Assembly (NCBI GenBank): GCA_018713375.1
Contig: DVOV01000025.1
Coordinates: 1 to 23,013 of the forward strand
DNA: 23,013 nucleotides
Reading direction: 5' to 3'
Origin: Candidatus Scatomorpha stercorigallinarum
GTDB taxonomy: Bacteria; Bacillota_A; Clostridia; Oscillospirales; Oscillospiraceae
Below, piece after piece: positions 13,898-21,848 of the stretch. Each line of letters begins with the position of its first letter. Within the stretch, counting starts at the first letter, position 1. Position numbers and translations under genes: made by a program. The notes under the pieces were generated by a model, which made no database searches, was not told the DNA's origin, and was given only the letters and a program-made list of their open reading frames with translations.

Positions 13898-15420
13898 TTG
13901 AGCTGTCTCCCCTCCCGGCGGGTCCTGCCATCGTAGCGGGGCAGGAGGATGAAAAAGGCGGCGCCGCCCGCGCGGCGGTTCTCCACCCTCAGCGTGCCCA
14001 GGTGGCTGCGGACGATGGTGCGGACATGGTAGAGGCCCATGCCCCAGTTGAAGTTGGTGTTTTTGCTCGAATAAAAGGGCTCGAAGATCTTGCGCTTGTC
14101 ATCCTCGGCGATGCCCTCGCCGTCGTCCCGCACTTCGAGCACCGTGTAGAGCCGCACGGTGTAGCCGATGAGGCTGACGGGGCTCTGGACATGCCCGGCG
14201 GAGACGTTGGCCTCCCAGCCGTTGGTGAGCAGGTTGTAGAGCGCCTCCGCCAGGTAGTTGGCGTCCGCCAGCACCTGCACGCCCTCCGGCACGTCCAGCT
14301 CCAGCGGGGCGTCCGGGTATTTTTTGCGGAAGCGGTCGGCGGCCGTGGCGCAGACGTCCGCGAGCGCCACCGGCACCAGCATCACGCTCTTGCTCTTGAC
14401 CGTGCGGTAGAGCTCCTCGCTGCGGGCGATGAGCGTGTCGTTTATCTCGTTCAGGCGCTCGGCGCTCTCGCGCAGGCGGTCCATGTCCGGCTCGGGCTTG
14501 TCCAGCTCGGCGCGGATGCGCTTATAGAGCACGCGGTTGGCCAGCAGCTGGTTCTTGATGCCGTGGACGAACACGCTCGCCCCCGTGCGCGCCACGTCGA
14601 ACTTGCGCTCCAGGCCGGGGTCGTCCTCGTTGGAGGAGATGGTGTCCTCCGTATAGCGCAGCAGCATGCCGATGCCCAGCAGGCCGCCGATGACGTTCGC
14701 CGCCACCAGCAGTATGTAGCCCCCCAGGCCGGGCATCAGCAGCATGTAGCCCACGCCGCGGATGCCGAGGTAGTCGTAGCTGTAGAAGCTGTACACCTGG
14801 CCGGGATCCTGGCCGCAGTAGATGTAATAGAGCAGCGCGAGGGCCGCCAGGCAGGCCACGAGCATGAAAAACTGCCGGCGGAAAAAGGGCATGGCGATGG
14901 AAAAGAGCTCGTATACGAGCAGGAAAAGCGACAGCAGCAGGTAGGCGATGATCCAGCCGTAGCTGATGTAAAAGAGCAGCGCCCGCCAGGCGTGGAAGCG
15001 CGCCACCATGGCGGCGTAGACGGCGGGGATGTAGAGCAGCATGGTGGCGGCCGGCAGCGCCGCCGCCAGCCAGGCGGCGCGCGAGGGGTATTTGCGGATG
15101 AGGGGCACCATCGTGTACCGCTCCGTCATCAGCAGCAGGAAGAGCGGGAACAGGTGGCGGCCGACATTGATGACCATCCCCAGCTGGTCGAAGGTGACGA
15201 TGCGGAACTGGAACCAGAGGCGCACGCCGTGCGAGAAGAAGAGGAATCTCTCCACCTCCGCGGAGACGCCGCCCTTCTTGCTTATAAGCAGCATGATGCC
15301 CACAAGGTAGACGGTGAGGCTGGTGCACAGCGCGGCGAGCAGCAGGCTCTCGCGGTTGTGCCGCAGTATGAGCGTGACCATTGAGCCGAGCAGCAGTCCG
15401 GCGGACAAGAGCAGCAGCAT
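13894..15420 (-). CDS. Membrane sensor histidine kinase
   Basis: Sensor kinase of 508 residues. The first about 255 residues contain seven or eight hydrophobic segments (for example 2-19, 26-47, 88-99, 115-138, 148-170, 184-202, 226-252), so sensing is by an integral membrane domain with little outside the membrane. The kinase core follows: H286 in FVHGIKNQLL, N-box NLLTNGWEA, G1 DDGEGI, F-box IFEPFYSS, G2 GMGLYHV, ending in LPRYDG and a basic tail. The start ATG has GGGGGAG at 7-8 nt. It is the first gene of the ten-gene operon and overlaps the regulator gene by 4 nt. The ligand could be a sugar or a metabolite passing the membrane; no known sensor domain is recognised. Confidence 0.93.
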   Translation of the reverse strand: MLLLLSAGLLLGSMVTLILRHNRESLLLAALCTSLTVYLVGIMLLISKKGGVSAEVERFLFFSHGVRLWFQFRIVTFDQLGMVINVGRHLFPLFLLLMTERYTMVPLIRKYPSRAAWLAAALPAATMLLYIPAVYAAMVARFHAWRALLFYISYGWIIAYLLLSLFLLVYELFSIAMPFFRRQFFMLVACLAALALLYYIYCGQDPGQVYSFYSYDYLGIRGVGYMLLMPGLGGYILLVAANVIGGLLGIGMLLRYTEDTISSNEDDPGLERKFDVARTGASVFVHGIKNQLLANRVLYKRIRAELDKPEPDMDRLRESAERLNEINDTLIARSEELYRTVKSKSVMLVPVALADVCATAADRFRKKYPDAPLELDVPEGVQVLADANYLAEALYNLLTNGWEANVSAGHVQSPVSLIGYTVRLYTVLEVRDDGEGIAEDDKRKIFEPFYSSKNTNFNWGMGLYHVRTIVRSHLGTLRVENRRAGGAAFFILLPRYDGRTRREGRQLK

Positions 15421-15447
15421 GTTTCGCTCCCCCTTCCTGATACCGCC

Positions 15448-15476
15448 ATTTTACCGCAGATGCGCGCCCCTGTAAA
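15448..15476 (-). promoter_or_regulatory. Promoter of the ten-gene operon
   Basis: On the minus strand TTTACA (15476-15471) and TAAAAT (15453-15448) are separated by exactly 17 nt, 5/6 matches in each box. Transcription would start near 15441, giving a leader of about 20 nt before the kinase ATG at 15420. The -35 lies in the U-tract of the upstream terminator. Confidence 0.7.
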
Positions 15477-15504
15477 GAAAGGGGCGGCGGAATCGCCGCC
15501 CCTT
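15471..15504 (-). terminator. Intrinsic terminator of the importer operon
   Basis: Read on the minus strand, an 11-bp perfect stem AAGGGGCGGCG/CGCCGCCCCTT (arms 15494-15504 and 15479-15489) with loop ATTC is followed by TCTTT. It lies 20 nt after the stop of the binding-protein gene. A clear rho-independent terminator. Confidence 0.85.
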
Positions 15505-15524
15505 GGGCTCATTTATGCGGTTTT

Positions 15525-16604
15525 TCAGGCGGCGGCGCCGTAGAGGGCTTCGCCGGCCTCGGTCATGATGTCAAAGGAGACGTAATTCTCGACGGGGACG
15601 GGCTCCTCAAGGTTGCCGGAGGAGATCATCAGCTCCTGCTGCAGCTCGTAGTAGCCCTCGACGGTGCCGTCCTGGACGCCTTCGTAAACTTCCTTGCCGG
15701 TGAGCCAGTCGGCGTCGCCGCGCTGCTTGTAGACGTCTTCGTAGCTCAGGGCGAGCAGGTCGGCGACCCACTGGGCGACCTCGTCGTGGTGCTCGTCGGC
15801 GGAGTAATCCATGCCCTCAAAGAGAGCGGTGACGAAGCGCAGGAACATGTCGCGCTCGGCCTCGACGCGGTCGGGCATGGCGATCCAGCTGGCGAGGGAG
15901 ATGCTGGTGTCGGAGAAGGTGACGTTGTCGGCGAGGACGGTGGTGCCCTCGACCTGCTCCAGGACGGTCAGGCTCTCGGGGCTCCAGAGGGCGCAGGCGT
16001 CAACGTCGCCGGTCATCATGGCGGTGACGATGGCGGAGGCGTCCATGTTCATGGCGGTGATGTCGTCCATGGTCAGGCCGGCCTTGGTGAGGGCGTTGGT
16101 GAGGATGACTTCGCTGGAGGTGCCGGCGGCGTAGGCCACGACCTTGCCGGCCAGGTCCTCAAGGGTCTTGACGTTGGGGCCGCCGATGACGGCGTCGCCG
16201 TTGGAGATGTGGCTGAGGGCGATGATCTGGGCGTTGCCCTGGGCGCAGAGCTTGTGGGCGCCGTCGCCGATGTAGCCGATGTCGATGGAGCCGGACTCCA
16301 TGGCGGAGATGATGGTCGGGCCGTCGGCGAAGGAGCTGAGCTCGAGGGTGATGCCCTGCTCTTCCATGTAGCCCATCTGCTCGGCGGTGAGGACGCTCCA
16401 CAGGGAGCCGTAGTTGTTCATGTAGCCGACCTTGATGGTGATGGGCTCGACGGCGGGCTCTTCCCCGGCGGGCTCTTCGCTCTCGGCCGCGGGGGCCTCG
16501 CTCTCGACGGTGGGCTCTTCGCTCTCGGCGGCCGGCTCCTCGCCGCAGGCGGCGAAGGCGAACACCATGGCGAGAGCGAGCAGCAGTGCGAGTATCTTCT
16601 TCAT
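15525..16604 (-). CDS. ABC importer substrate-binding lipoprotein, SsuA/TauA (NMT1) family
   Basis: Solute-binding protein of 359 residues, anchored to the outside of the membrane. Residues 1-20 form a lipoprotein signal peptide with lipobox AFAAC (Cys20). A linker of about 25 residues with repeated ESEEP/ESEAP units (coded around 16460-16541, an imperfect tandem repeat) follows. The mature domain begins at ITIKVGYMNNYGS and shows IDIGYIGDG, VKTLEDLAGKVVAYAAG and the GLTMDDI region typical of proteins binding aliphatic sulfonates, taurine, nitrate or thiamine precursors. The ATG is 8-9 nt after AGGAGG. It is the last gene after its permease and ATPase, ahead of a strong terminator. The ligand is not determined; a sulfonate would fit the TauE-type exporter in the next operon, but this is inference. 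Confidence 0.9.
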   Translation of the reverse strand: MKKILALLLALAMVFAFAACGEEPAAESEEPTVESEAPAAESEEPAGEEPAVEPITIKVGYMNNYGSLWSVLTAEQMGYMEEQGITLELSSFADGPTIISAMESGSIDIGYIGDGAHKLCAQGNAQIIALSHISNGDAVIGGPNVKTLEDLAGKVVAYAAGTSSEVILTNALTKAGLTMDDITAMNMDASAIVTAMMTGDVDACALWSPESLTVLEQVEGTTVLADNVTFSDTSISLASWIAMPDRVEAERDMFLRFVTALFEGMDYSADEHHDEVAQWVADLLALSYEDVYKQRGDADWLTGKEVYEGVQDGTVEGYYELQQELMISSGNLEEPVPVENYVSFDIMTEAGEALYGAAA

Positions 16605-16649
16605 TTTGCTTTTCCTCCTGATGATATTGGATTTGGTTTTACTATTTCC

Positions 16650-16665
16650 AACGGCTCGCGCCGTT
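16650..16665 (-). promoter_or_regulatory. Intercistronic hairpin before the binding-protein gene
   Basis: AACGGC/GCCGTT form a 6-bp stem; on the transcribed (minus) strand the loop is GCGA, a stable GNRA tetraloop. It starts 5 nt after the ATPase stop, in the only sizeable gap (66 nt) of this operon. Such hairpins often protect the part of the message coding for the binding protein, which is needed in excess. Function inferred. Confidence 0.45.
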
Positions 16666-16670
16666 TGGGC

Positions 16671-17477
16671 TCACTTGCGGACTTCCAGGTACTCCTGATA
16701 GACGAGGCCCCAGATCTGGTTCTTCAGCTCCAGGAAGCGGGTGCTCATCTTGGTCTCCTGGTCGCGGGGATAGGGGATGTCGATGTCGATGATGGCCTTC
16801 ACGCGGCCGGGGCGGGCGGACATGACGATGACCTTCTGCGCGAGGATGATGGCCTCGTCAACGTCGTGGGTGATGAAAAAGCAGGTCTTGCGGTCCTTCT
16901 CCCAGGTCTCCAGCAGCTCGCTCTGGAGCTGGGTGCGGGTCTGCGCGTCCAGCGCGCCGAAGGGCTCGTCCATCAGCAGGACCTTCGGGTCCGCGGCGTA
17001 TGCGCGGGCGATGGCCACGCGCTGCTTCATGCCGCCGGAGAGCTCTTTCGGGTAGTGGTTGGCGAACTTCTCCAGATCGACCTTGCGCAGGTACTGCATG
17101 GCCAGATCGTCGGCCTCCTTGCCCTTGATGCCCTTCATCTCCAGGGCGAAGCGGACGTTCTTCTTCACCGTCAGCCAGGGGAAGAGGGCGTACTGCTGGA
17201 AGACGACGCCGCGCTCCGTGCCGGTGCCGGTGACCAGCTCGCCGTCGCAGTAGACCTGGCCGCTGGTGGGCTCAAGCAGGCCGGCGATGATGTTCAGCAG
17301 CGTGCTCTTGCCGCAGCCGGAGGGGCCGACGACGCAGATGAACTCGTTGTCGTGGATGTCCAGCGTGACGCCGTTGAGGGCGACCATCTCGCCGTTGCGG
17401 CCGTTGAACTTCTTGACGACGTTGTCTATGTGCACCTTGACAGGCGCGCCTTCGATGTAATTATTGAGGTTTTCCAT
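16671..17477 (-). CDS. ABC importer ATP-binding protein, SsuB/TauB family
   Basis: ATPase subunit of the importer, 268 residues from the chosen start. Motifs: Walker A GPSGCGKST (51-59), Q-loop VVFQQYALFPWLTV, signature LSGGMKQR, Walker B LLMDEPFGALD and switch ITHDVDEAI. The FPWLTV and DEPFGALD forms are typical of the nitrate/sulfonate/taurine branch. Start: the ATG at 17477 shares one base with the permease stop (TGATG); AGGAG lies 11 nt upstream. An in-frame GTG directly before it and an ATG at 17498 inside the permease gene are possible alternatives, adding 1 or 7 residues. The gene lies between permease and binding protein of the same operon. ATPase role very sure. Confidence 0.93.
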   Translation of the reverse strand: MENLNNYIEGAPVKVHIDNVVKKFNGRNGEMVALNGVTLDIHDNEFICVVGPSGCGKSTLLNIIAGLLEPTSGQVYCDGELVTGTGTERGVVFQQYALFPWLTVKKNVRFALEMKGIKGKEADDLAMQYLRKVDLEKFANHYPKELSGGMKQRVAIARAYAADPKVLLMDEPFGALDAQTRTQLQSELLETWEKDRKTCFFITHDVDEAIILAQKVIVMSARPGRVKAIIDIDIPYPRDQETKMSTRFLELKNQIWGLVYQEYLEVRK

Positions 17478-18259
17478 CACTTTATCGTCTCCTGCCATCC
17501 GGTGAGCTTCTTTTCAAGTAAGCGTATGCCTTTTTCGAGTAGTATGCCGATGATGCCGATCACGATGACATAGGCCAGCATGGGCGCATTGTCAAAGTTC
17601 GCGCTCAGGGCGCGGATACGCATGCCGAGGCCGAACTGGGAGCCGGCGCTCTCGGCGGCGATGATGGTCGTCAGGGCGACGGACGCGCCGAGGCGGACGG
17701 CGGTGAGGATGAAGGGCAGCGTGGCGGGGGTGATGACGCGGATGAAGATGTCGCGGTTCTTGGCGCCGAGGACGCGCGCGGCCTTTATCAGCGTCTCATC
17801 CACGTTGACGACGCCCTGGTAGATGGTGACGCACATGGTGAGGAAGCAGGCGATGGTGATGGTCGTGACCTGGGCGCTGCGGCCGATGCCGGCGCAGGCC
17901 ACCAGCAGAGGCACATAGGCCAGAGGGGGTATGTTGCGGATGAACTGGATCCACGGGTTGATGATGTTGCGCACCGGCACGTACCAGGCCATGAGGATGG
18001 CCACCGGGAGCGCTATCACGAAGCCGAGGCCGTAGCCCATCGCCACGGAGATGAGGCTGCTGGCGAGGTCGTCCCAGAACACGCCGCGCTCTATCATGGT
18101 CATCAGGCCCTCGACAGTGATGGGCGCGAACGGGAAAGCCCGTTTCGTGGCGGGCAGCAGGCTCAATATGTACCAGACCACCATAGCCGCCGCGAACGAT
18201 ATGATGACCCAGACCCAGGCGGGTATCTTGTTCGCCCAGGAGTTTTTGTTTTTGTTCAA
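17477..18259 (-). CDS. ABC importer permease, SsuC/TauC family
   Basis: Inner-membrane channel subunit of 260 residues. After a basic N terminus (NKNKNSW) come about six hydrophobic segments. The ATPase-contacting EAA loop is clear: DETLIKAARVLGAKNRDIF followed by the conserved VITPATLPFI, as in SsuC/TauC/NrtB. The INPWIQFIRNIPPLAYVPL segment is also characteristic. The start is TTG at 18259, 7 nt after AAGGGGAG; no better ATG exists. First gene of the permease-ATPase-binding protein operon. Its promoter lies about 45-70 nt upstream. Direction (import) follows from the family and from the partner lipoprotein; the substrate is unknown. Confidence 0.92.
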   Translation of the reverse strand: MNKNKNSWANKIPAWVWVIISFAAAMVVWYILSLLPATKRAFPFAPITVEGLMTMIERGVFWDDLASSLISVAMGYGLGFVIALPVAILMAWYVPVRNIINPWIQFIRNIPPLAYVPLLVACAGIGRSAQVTTITIACFLTMCVTIYQGVVNVDETLIKAARVLGAKNRDIFIRVITPATLPFILTAVRLGASVALTTIIAAESAGSQFGLGMRIRALSANFDNAPMLAYVIVIGIIGILLEKGIRLLEKKLTGWQETIK

Positions 18260-18299
18260 CTCCGGTCTCCCCTTTCAGATGAGCTTCTACACAAGCTGA

Positions 18300-18315
18300 T
18301 AACAGTATATTGTTA
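18300..18315. promoter_or_regulatory. Small palindrome over the -10 of the importer promoter
   Basis: TAACA-GTATAT-TGTTA, a perfect 5-bp inverted repeat with 6-nt spacer, covers the predicted -10 box. It may be an operator for a repressor, or merely the AT-rich promoter core. Confidence 0.35.
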
Positions 18316-18332
18316 AATCCCTGAAAAGGTAA
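18304..18332 (-). promoter_or_regulatory. Possible promoter of the importer operon
   Basis: On the minus strand TATACT (18309-18304) is a good -10; the -35 TTACCT (18332-18327) at 17 nt matches only 3/6. A weak -35 next to an inverted repeat is the usual picture of an activator-dependent promoter. Confidence 0.45.
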
Positions 18333-18351
18333 GTATGAAGTTTCATCATAC
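18333..18351. promoter_or_regulatory. Inverted repeat upstream of the importer promoter
   Basis: GTATGA-AGTTTCA-TCATAC, perfect 6-bp arms with a 7-nt spacer, directly upstream of the weak -35. The place fits an activator site. The binding protein is not known; the response regulator of the neighbouring operon is one candidate. Confidence 0.4.
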
Positions 18352-18363
18352 CTGCGTTGAACC

Positions 18364-18382
18364 CGCGCCCGCGGAGGGCGCG
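18364..18382. repeat. Second hairpin behind the terminator
   Basis: CGCGCCC/GGGCGCG, a perfect 7-bp stem with loop GCGGA, on the other side of the A/T run of the neighbouring terminator. It may serve as a backup structure; on the plus strand it is followed by six A, so it is no terminator in that direction. Confidence 0.5.
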
Positions 18383-18417
18383 AAAAAACGCCCCGCCGGC
18401 TCTCCCGGCGGGGCGTT
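18383..18417 (-). terminator. Strong intrinsic terminator of the clp operon
   Basis: A perfect 13-bp stem AACGCCCCGCCGG/CCGGCGGGGCGTT with a 5-nt loop (arms 18387-18399 and 18405-18417). On the minus strand it runs into TTTT right after the stem, 27 nt past the threonine-aldolase stop. The plus strand also carries a T-rich run (18420-18430), so it could work both ways. Confidence 0.9.
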
Positions 18418-18444
18418 GCTTTTGTTTTTTTGCGGCCTGTCCGC

Positions 18445-19479
18445 TCAGAGGGCGCGGATGTCGGCGATGAGGGCGTCCACGTCGCTCTCCTTCGTCGCCC
18501 AGCTGGTGCAGAAGCGGACGATGCGGCGGCCTTCGTCATAGCGGCCCCATTCGCTGAAGGAGTATTTCTCCGCCAGCTTGGCGAGGTCCGCGTCGGGGAC
18601 GATGGGGAACTGCTGGTTGGTGGGCGAATCGCTGGCCAGGGGCCAGCCCTTTTCCTCAAAGGCCCGGCGCAGCTTCCAGGCCAGGTCCACCTCGCGCTTT
18701 GCCGTGCGCTCGTAGAGGCCGTCGCGCATCAGCTCGGCGAACTGCACGCCCAGCAGGCGGCCCTTGGCTAGGATGCCGCCGCGCTGCTTCATGATATAGC
18801 GGAAATCGCGGTCAAGGTCCTTATTGAGTATCACCACGGCTTCGCCCAGCAGAGCGCCCAGCTTGGTGCCGCCGATGTAGAAGGCGTCCGTCAGCCGGGC
18901 GAGGTCGGCCAGCGTCACGTCCGCGCCCGGGCAGACCAGCGACACGCCCAGGCGCGCGCCGTCCACGAAGAGGTACATGCCGTACTCGCGGCAGGCGGCG
19001 GAGATGGCCTCCAGCTCCGCGAGGGAGTAGATGAGGCCGCCCTCGGTGGGCTGGGAGATGTAGACCATTCCCGGCTGCGTCATCTGCAGGCGGTTGGGGT
19101 CGTTCCAGTGGGCGGCGGCGCACTCGCGCACCTGCCCGGCGGTGAGCTTGCCGTCCGGCGAGGCGAGCTCGATCACCTTGTGCCCCGTGGCCTCCACGGA
19201 GCCGGCCTCGTGCACGGAGATGTGGCCCTCCGTGGGGGCGATGACGCCCTGGTGCGGGCGCAGCGCGGCGCATATCACGATGAAGTTGGCCTGCGTGCCG
19301 CCGATGAGGAAATGGACGGCCGCCTCCGGCGCGGCGCACTTTTCGCGGATCATATCCGCGGCCGCGGCGCAGTAGACGTCTGCCCCGTAGCCGGGGGTCT
19401 GCTCGTAGTTGGTCTTTTCCAGCGCGGCCAGTATCTCCGGCAGCGCGCCCTCAAGGTAATCGCTCTCGAACCTTACCAT
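18445..19479 (-). CDS. L-threonine aldolase-like PLP enzyme (low-specificity type)
   Basis: PLP enzyme of fold type I, 344 residues, similar to low-specificity L-threonine aldolases, which split threonine or allo-threonine to glycine and acetaldehyde. Key sites: GGTQANF (60-66, PLP phosphate), H90 in HISVHEAG (stacks on PLP), FVDGARLG with D173 and R176, and the Schiff-base K206 in YIGGTKLG. The start is uncertain by two codons: ATG at 19479 has GGAGG at 10 nt, ATG at 19485 overlaps the Clp stop (ATGA) but with only 4 nt spacing. It is co-transcribed with the ClpE-like gene, an unusual partner for a stress ATPase. A related beta-eliminating lyase is an alternative. Confidence 0.88.
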   Translation of the reverse strand: MVRFESDYLEGALPEILAALEKTNYEQTPGYGADVYCAAAADMIREKCAAPEAAVHFLIGGTQANFIVICAALRPHQGVIAPTEGHISVHEAGSVEATGHKVIELASPDGKLTAGQVRECAAAHWNDPNRLQMTQPGMVYISQPTEGGLIYSLAELEAISAACREYGMYLFVDGARLGVSLVCPGADVTLADLARLTDAFYIGGTKLGALLGEAVVILNKDLDRDFRYIMKQRGGILAKGRLLGVQFAELMRDGLYERTAKREVDLAWKLRRAFEEKGWPLASDSPTNQQFPIVPDADLAKLAEKYSFSEWGRYDEGRRIVRFCTSWATKESDVDALIADIRAL

Positions 19480-19481
19480 GC

Positions 19482-21815
19482 TCATTCCGCCTCCACTTTT
19501 ATTTTTCCGTCCTCCGCCCGGAGGGCGATGGCTCTCAGGCCGCCGGCGCCGCGCGCCACGATGACGGAGGCCATCTCGTCCTCGATGTCCTTCTGTATCG
19601 TGCGGCGCAGGTTGCGCGCGCCGTAGGTCAGGCTGTAGCTCTTTTTCACCAGGTAGTCGATGACGCTTTCGTCCCAGCTGAAGCCGAGGCCCTTTTCGTC
19701 CATCAGCTGCCTGACCTCGTTCAGCATGAGGACGGCGATGTCGCGGAAATTCTCCTCCGTCAGCTTGTTGAAGCATATTATCTCGTCCACGCGGTTGATG
19801 AACTCGGGGCGCAGGAACTCGCCCAGGGCCTTCATCGCCCGCTCGCGGTCCATGTCCGACACCGTGCCGATGAAGCCCAGCGAGCCGCTCCTGGTGTTGC
19901 TGCCGGCGTTGGTGGTCATGATGATGACGGTGTTCTCAAAGTTTATCGTGCGGCCCTGGGCGTCCGTGATGCGGCCGTCGTCGAGGATCTGCAGCAGGAT
20001 GTTCATCACGTCCGGGTGCGCCTTCTCTATCTCGTCGAAGAGCACCACGCTGTAGGGCCGGCGGCGTATCTTCTCCGTAAGCTGGCCGGCCTCGTCATAG
20101 CCGACATAGCCCGGGGGCGAGCCGATGATGCGCGAGACGGAGAATTTCTCCATGAATTCGCTCATGTCGAGCCTTATCAGGCTCTCCGGCGAGTTGAAGA
20201 GGTCAGCGGCAAGGCGCTTGACGAGCTCCGTCTTGCCCACGCCCGTGCCGCCGACGAAGATGAAGCTGACCGGCTTGCGCTTGGCCTGCAGCCCCACGCG
20301 GGAGCGCTTTATCGCGGCGCAGACGGCGTCGATGGCCTGGTCCTGGCCCACGATGTGCTCGCGCAGGCGGTCGCCCAGCCTGGCCAGGCGCTCGAACTCG
20401 TCCGCCGTGATGTTCTTGGCGGGGATCTTGGTCCAGAGCTCGATCACGCGCGCGAGGTTCTCGCGCGTCAGCGTCGGCGGGGAGGCCTTCAGGCGGTTGA
20501 GCTCGTCGGTGAGCTGCATTATCGTCGTGCGTATCACGGCGAGGCGCTCATAGTGCTCCTGCTCCGTGTCCGCCAGCAGCAGGTCGCGCTCCTTGTTCAG
20601 GTCGTCTATCTCCTTCTGCACCGCCTCGGCGCGCTCGATGCTCTTGTCCTTGAGGTTGACGTCCGAGCAGGCCTCGTCGATGAGGTCGATGGCCTTGTCG
20701 GGCAGGTAGCGGTCGGTTATATAGCGCTCGCTCATGAGCACGGCCTCGCGGCACATCTCCCGCGGGATGCGCACCTTGTGGCACTCCTCGTAGTAGTGGG
20801 CGATGCCCTCGATTATCTTCACGCTGTCCTCGATGGAGGGCTCGGCCACGGTGACGGGCTGGAAGCGGCGCTCCAGGGCGGAATCCTTCTCGATGTGCTT
20901 GCGGTATTCGGTGAAGGTGGTGGCGCCGATGACCTGTATCTCACCGCGGGAGAGCGCGGGCTTGAGGATGTTGGCGGCGTTCATGCTGCCCTCGGCGTCG
21001 CCCGCGCCGACGATGTTGTGCACCTCGTCTATGACGAGGATGATGTTCCCCGTCTTGCGTATCTCTTCTATGAGCCCCTTCATGCGGCTCTCGAACTGGC
21101 CGCGGAACTGCGTGCCCGCGACGAGGGCCGTGAGGTCCAGCAGGTAGACCTCCTTGTCGCGCAGCTTATACGGCACCTGCCCGAGGGCTATGCGCTGCGC
21201 AAGTCCCTCCGCTATGGCGGTCTTGCCGACGCCGGGCTCGCCTATGAGGCAGGGGTTGTTCTTCTGACGGCGGTTCAGGATCTGGATGACGCGCTCCAGC
21301 TCCTCCTCGCGGCCTATCATGGCGTCCAGCTTGCCCTGGCGCGCCCTGTCGGTGAGATTGATGCAGTAGTTATCCAGAAACTTCTTTTTCGGGCGCGGCG
21401 GGGCCTGCTGCGGGCCCTGCTGGGACTGGCCTCCCTGCTCCGGCCCGCTCTGCGCGGGCGTGAGCTCCCCGCCGGGGGCGCTGTTTTCCGGCTTCTGCCC
21501 GCCCATGTTGCCGAAGAGGCGGTTCAGGAAGGGGAAGGTCGCGGTCTTGCCCTCGTCGTCCGTGTCCGAGTCGCTGTTTTCAATGTCCATGAGCCCCTCG
21601 GCATTGCCGAGCGCCTCCATCATCTCGCTCGTCAGGCCGTCCAGCTCCTCGTCGGACAGGCCCATCTTGTTTATCACGTCGTCCACGGGCTTTATGTGCA
21701 GCTCGCGGGCGCACTTGAGGCAGAGGCCCTCGTTCTTCGTCTGGCCCCCCTCAAGCCTCGTTATGAAAATCACCGCCACGTTTTTCTTGCAGCGTGAGCA
21801 AAGCGTTGGTTGCAT
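19482..21815 (-). CDS. clpE: ClpE/ClpC-type AAA+ protease ATPase with N-terminal zinc finger
   Basis: Hsp100 unfoldase, 777 residues, that feeds damaged proteins to ClpP. An N-terminal zinc finger C6xxC9...C32xxC35 (LCSRCKK, LCLKCA) points to ClpE rather than ClpC. A Gln/Pro/Gly-rich linker (about 105-145) replaces the ClpC N-domain. First AAA domain: Walker [10 protein letters not shown] (192-200), Walker B LVIDEVH; a coiled-coil middle segment ([12 protein letters not shown]...); second AAA domain: [18 protein letters not shown], sensor TTNAGSN. The LGF tripeptide in GSLGFIG is the usual ClpP-docking loop. ATG at 21815 lies 8 nt after CAGGAG; the upstream ATG at 21860 lies inside the CIRCE element and is rejected. 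HrcA control is expected from that element. Overlaps or abuts the threonine aldolase gene. ClpP is not in the window. Confidence 0.93.
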   Translation of the reverse strand: MQPTLCSRCKKNVAVIFITRLEGGQTKNEGLCLKCARELHIKPVDDVINKMGLSDEELDGLTSEMMEALGNAEGLMDIENSDSDTDDEGKTATFPFLNRLFGNMGGQKPENSAPGGELTPAQSGPEQGGQSQQGPQQAPPRPKKKFLDNYCINLTDRARQGKLDAMIGREEELERVIQILNRRQKNNPCLIGEPGVGKTAIAEGLAQRIALGQVPYKLRDKEVYLLDLTALVAGTQFRGQFESRMKGLIEEIRKTGNIILVIDEVHNIVGAGDAEGSMNAANILKPALSRGEIQVIGATTFTEYRKHIEKDSALERRFQPVTVAEPSIEDSVKIIEGIAHYYEECHKVRIPREMCREAVLMSERYITDRYLPDKAIDLIDEACSDVNLKDKSIERAEAVQKEIDDLNKERDLLLADTEQEHYERLAVIRTTIMQLTDELNRLKASPPTLTRENLARVIELWTKIPAKNITADEFERLARLGDRLREHIVGQDQAIDAVCAAIKRSRVGLQAKRKPVSFIFVGGTGVGKTELVKRLAADLFNSPESLIRLDMSEFMEKFSVSRIIGSPPGYVGYDEAGQLTEKIRRRPYSVVLFDEIEKAHPDVMNILLQILDDGRITDAQGRTINFENTVIIMTTNAGSNTRSGSLGFIGTVSDMDRERAMKALGEFLRPEFINRVDEIICFNKLTEENFRDIAVLMLNEVRQLMDEKGLGFSWDESVIDYLVKKSYSLTYGARNLRRTIQKDIEDEMASVIVARGAGGLRAIALRAEDGKIKVEAE

Positions 21816-21848
21816 ATTTTGGTCTCCTGTTAAAATAGTCTCCGGAAA

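Noticed and set aside
16460..16541. Tandem repeat coding for ESEEP-type units
   Set aside because: Real but ordinary: an imperfect acidic, Pro-rich linker behind the lipidated Cys, common in lipoproteins of Gram-positive bacteria; recorded with the gene instead of as a finding.
15786..17573. Long plus-strand open frame (595 codons) opposite the importer genes
   Set aside because: It is a shadow of two real genes on the other strand: Gly/Val/Asp/His-rich composition without motifs, no ribosome site, and it crosses a gene boundary with a hairpin. High GC produces such frames.
20016..21797. Long plus-strand open frame (593 codons) opposite clpE
   Set aside because: Leu/Ala/Val/Arg/Asp-rich shadow of the strongly conserved ClpE frame; no family motif and no start signal.
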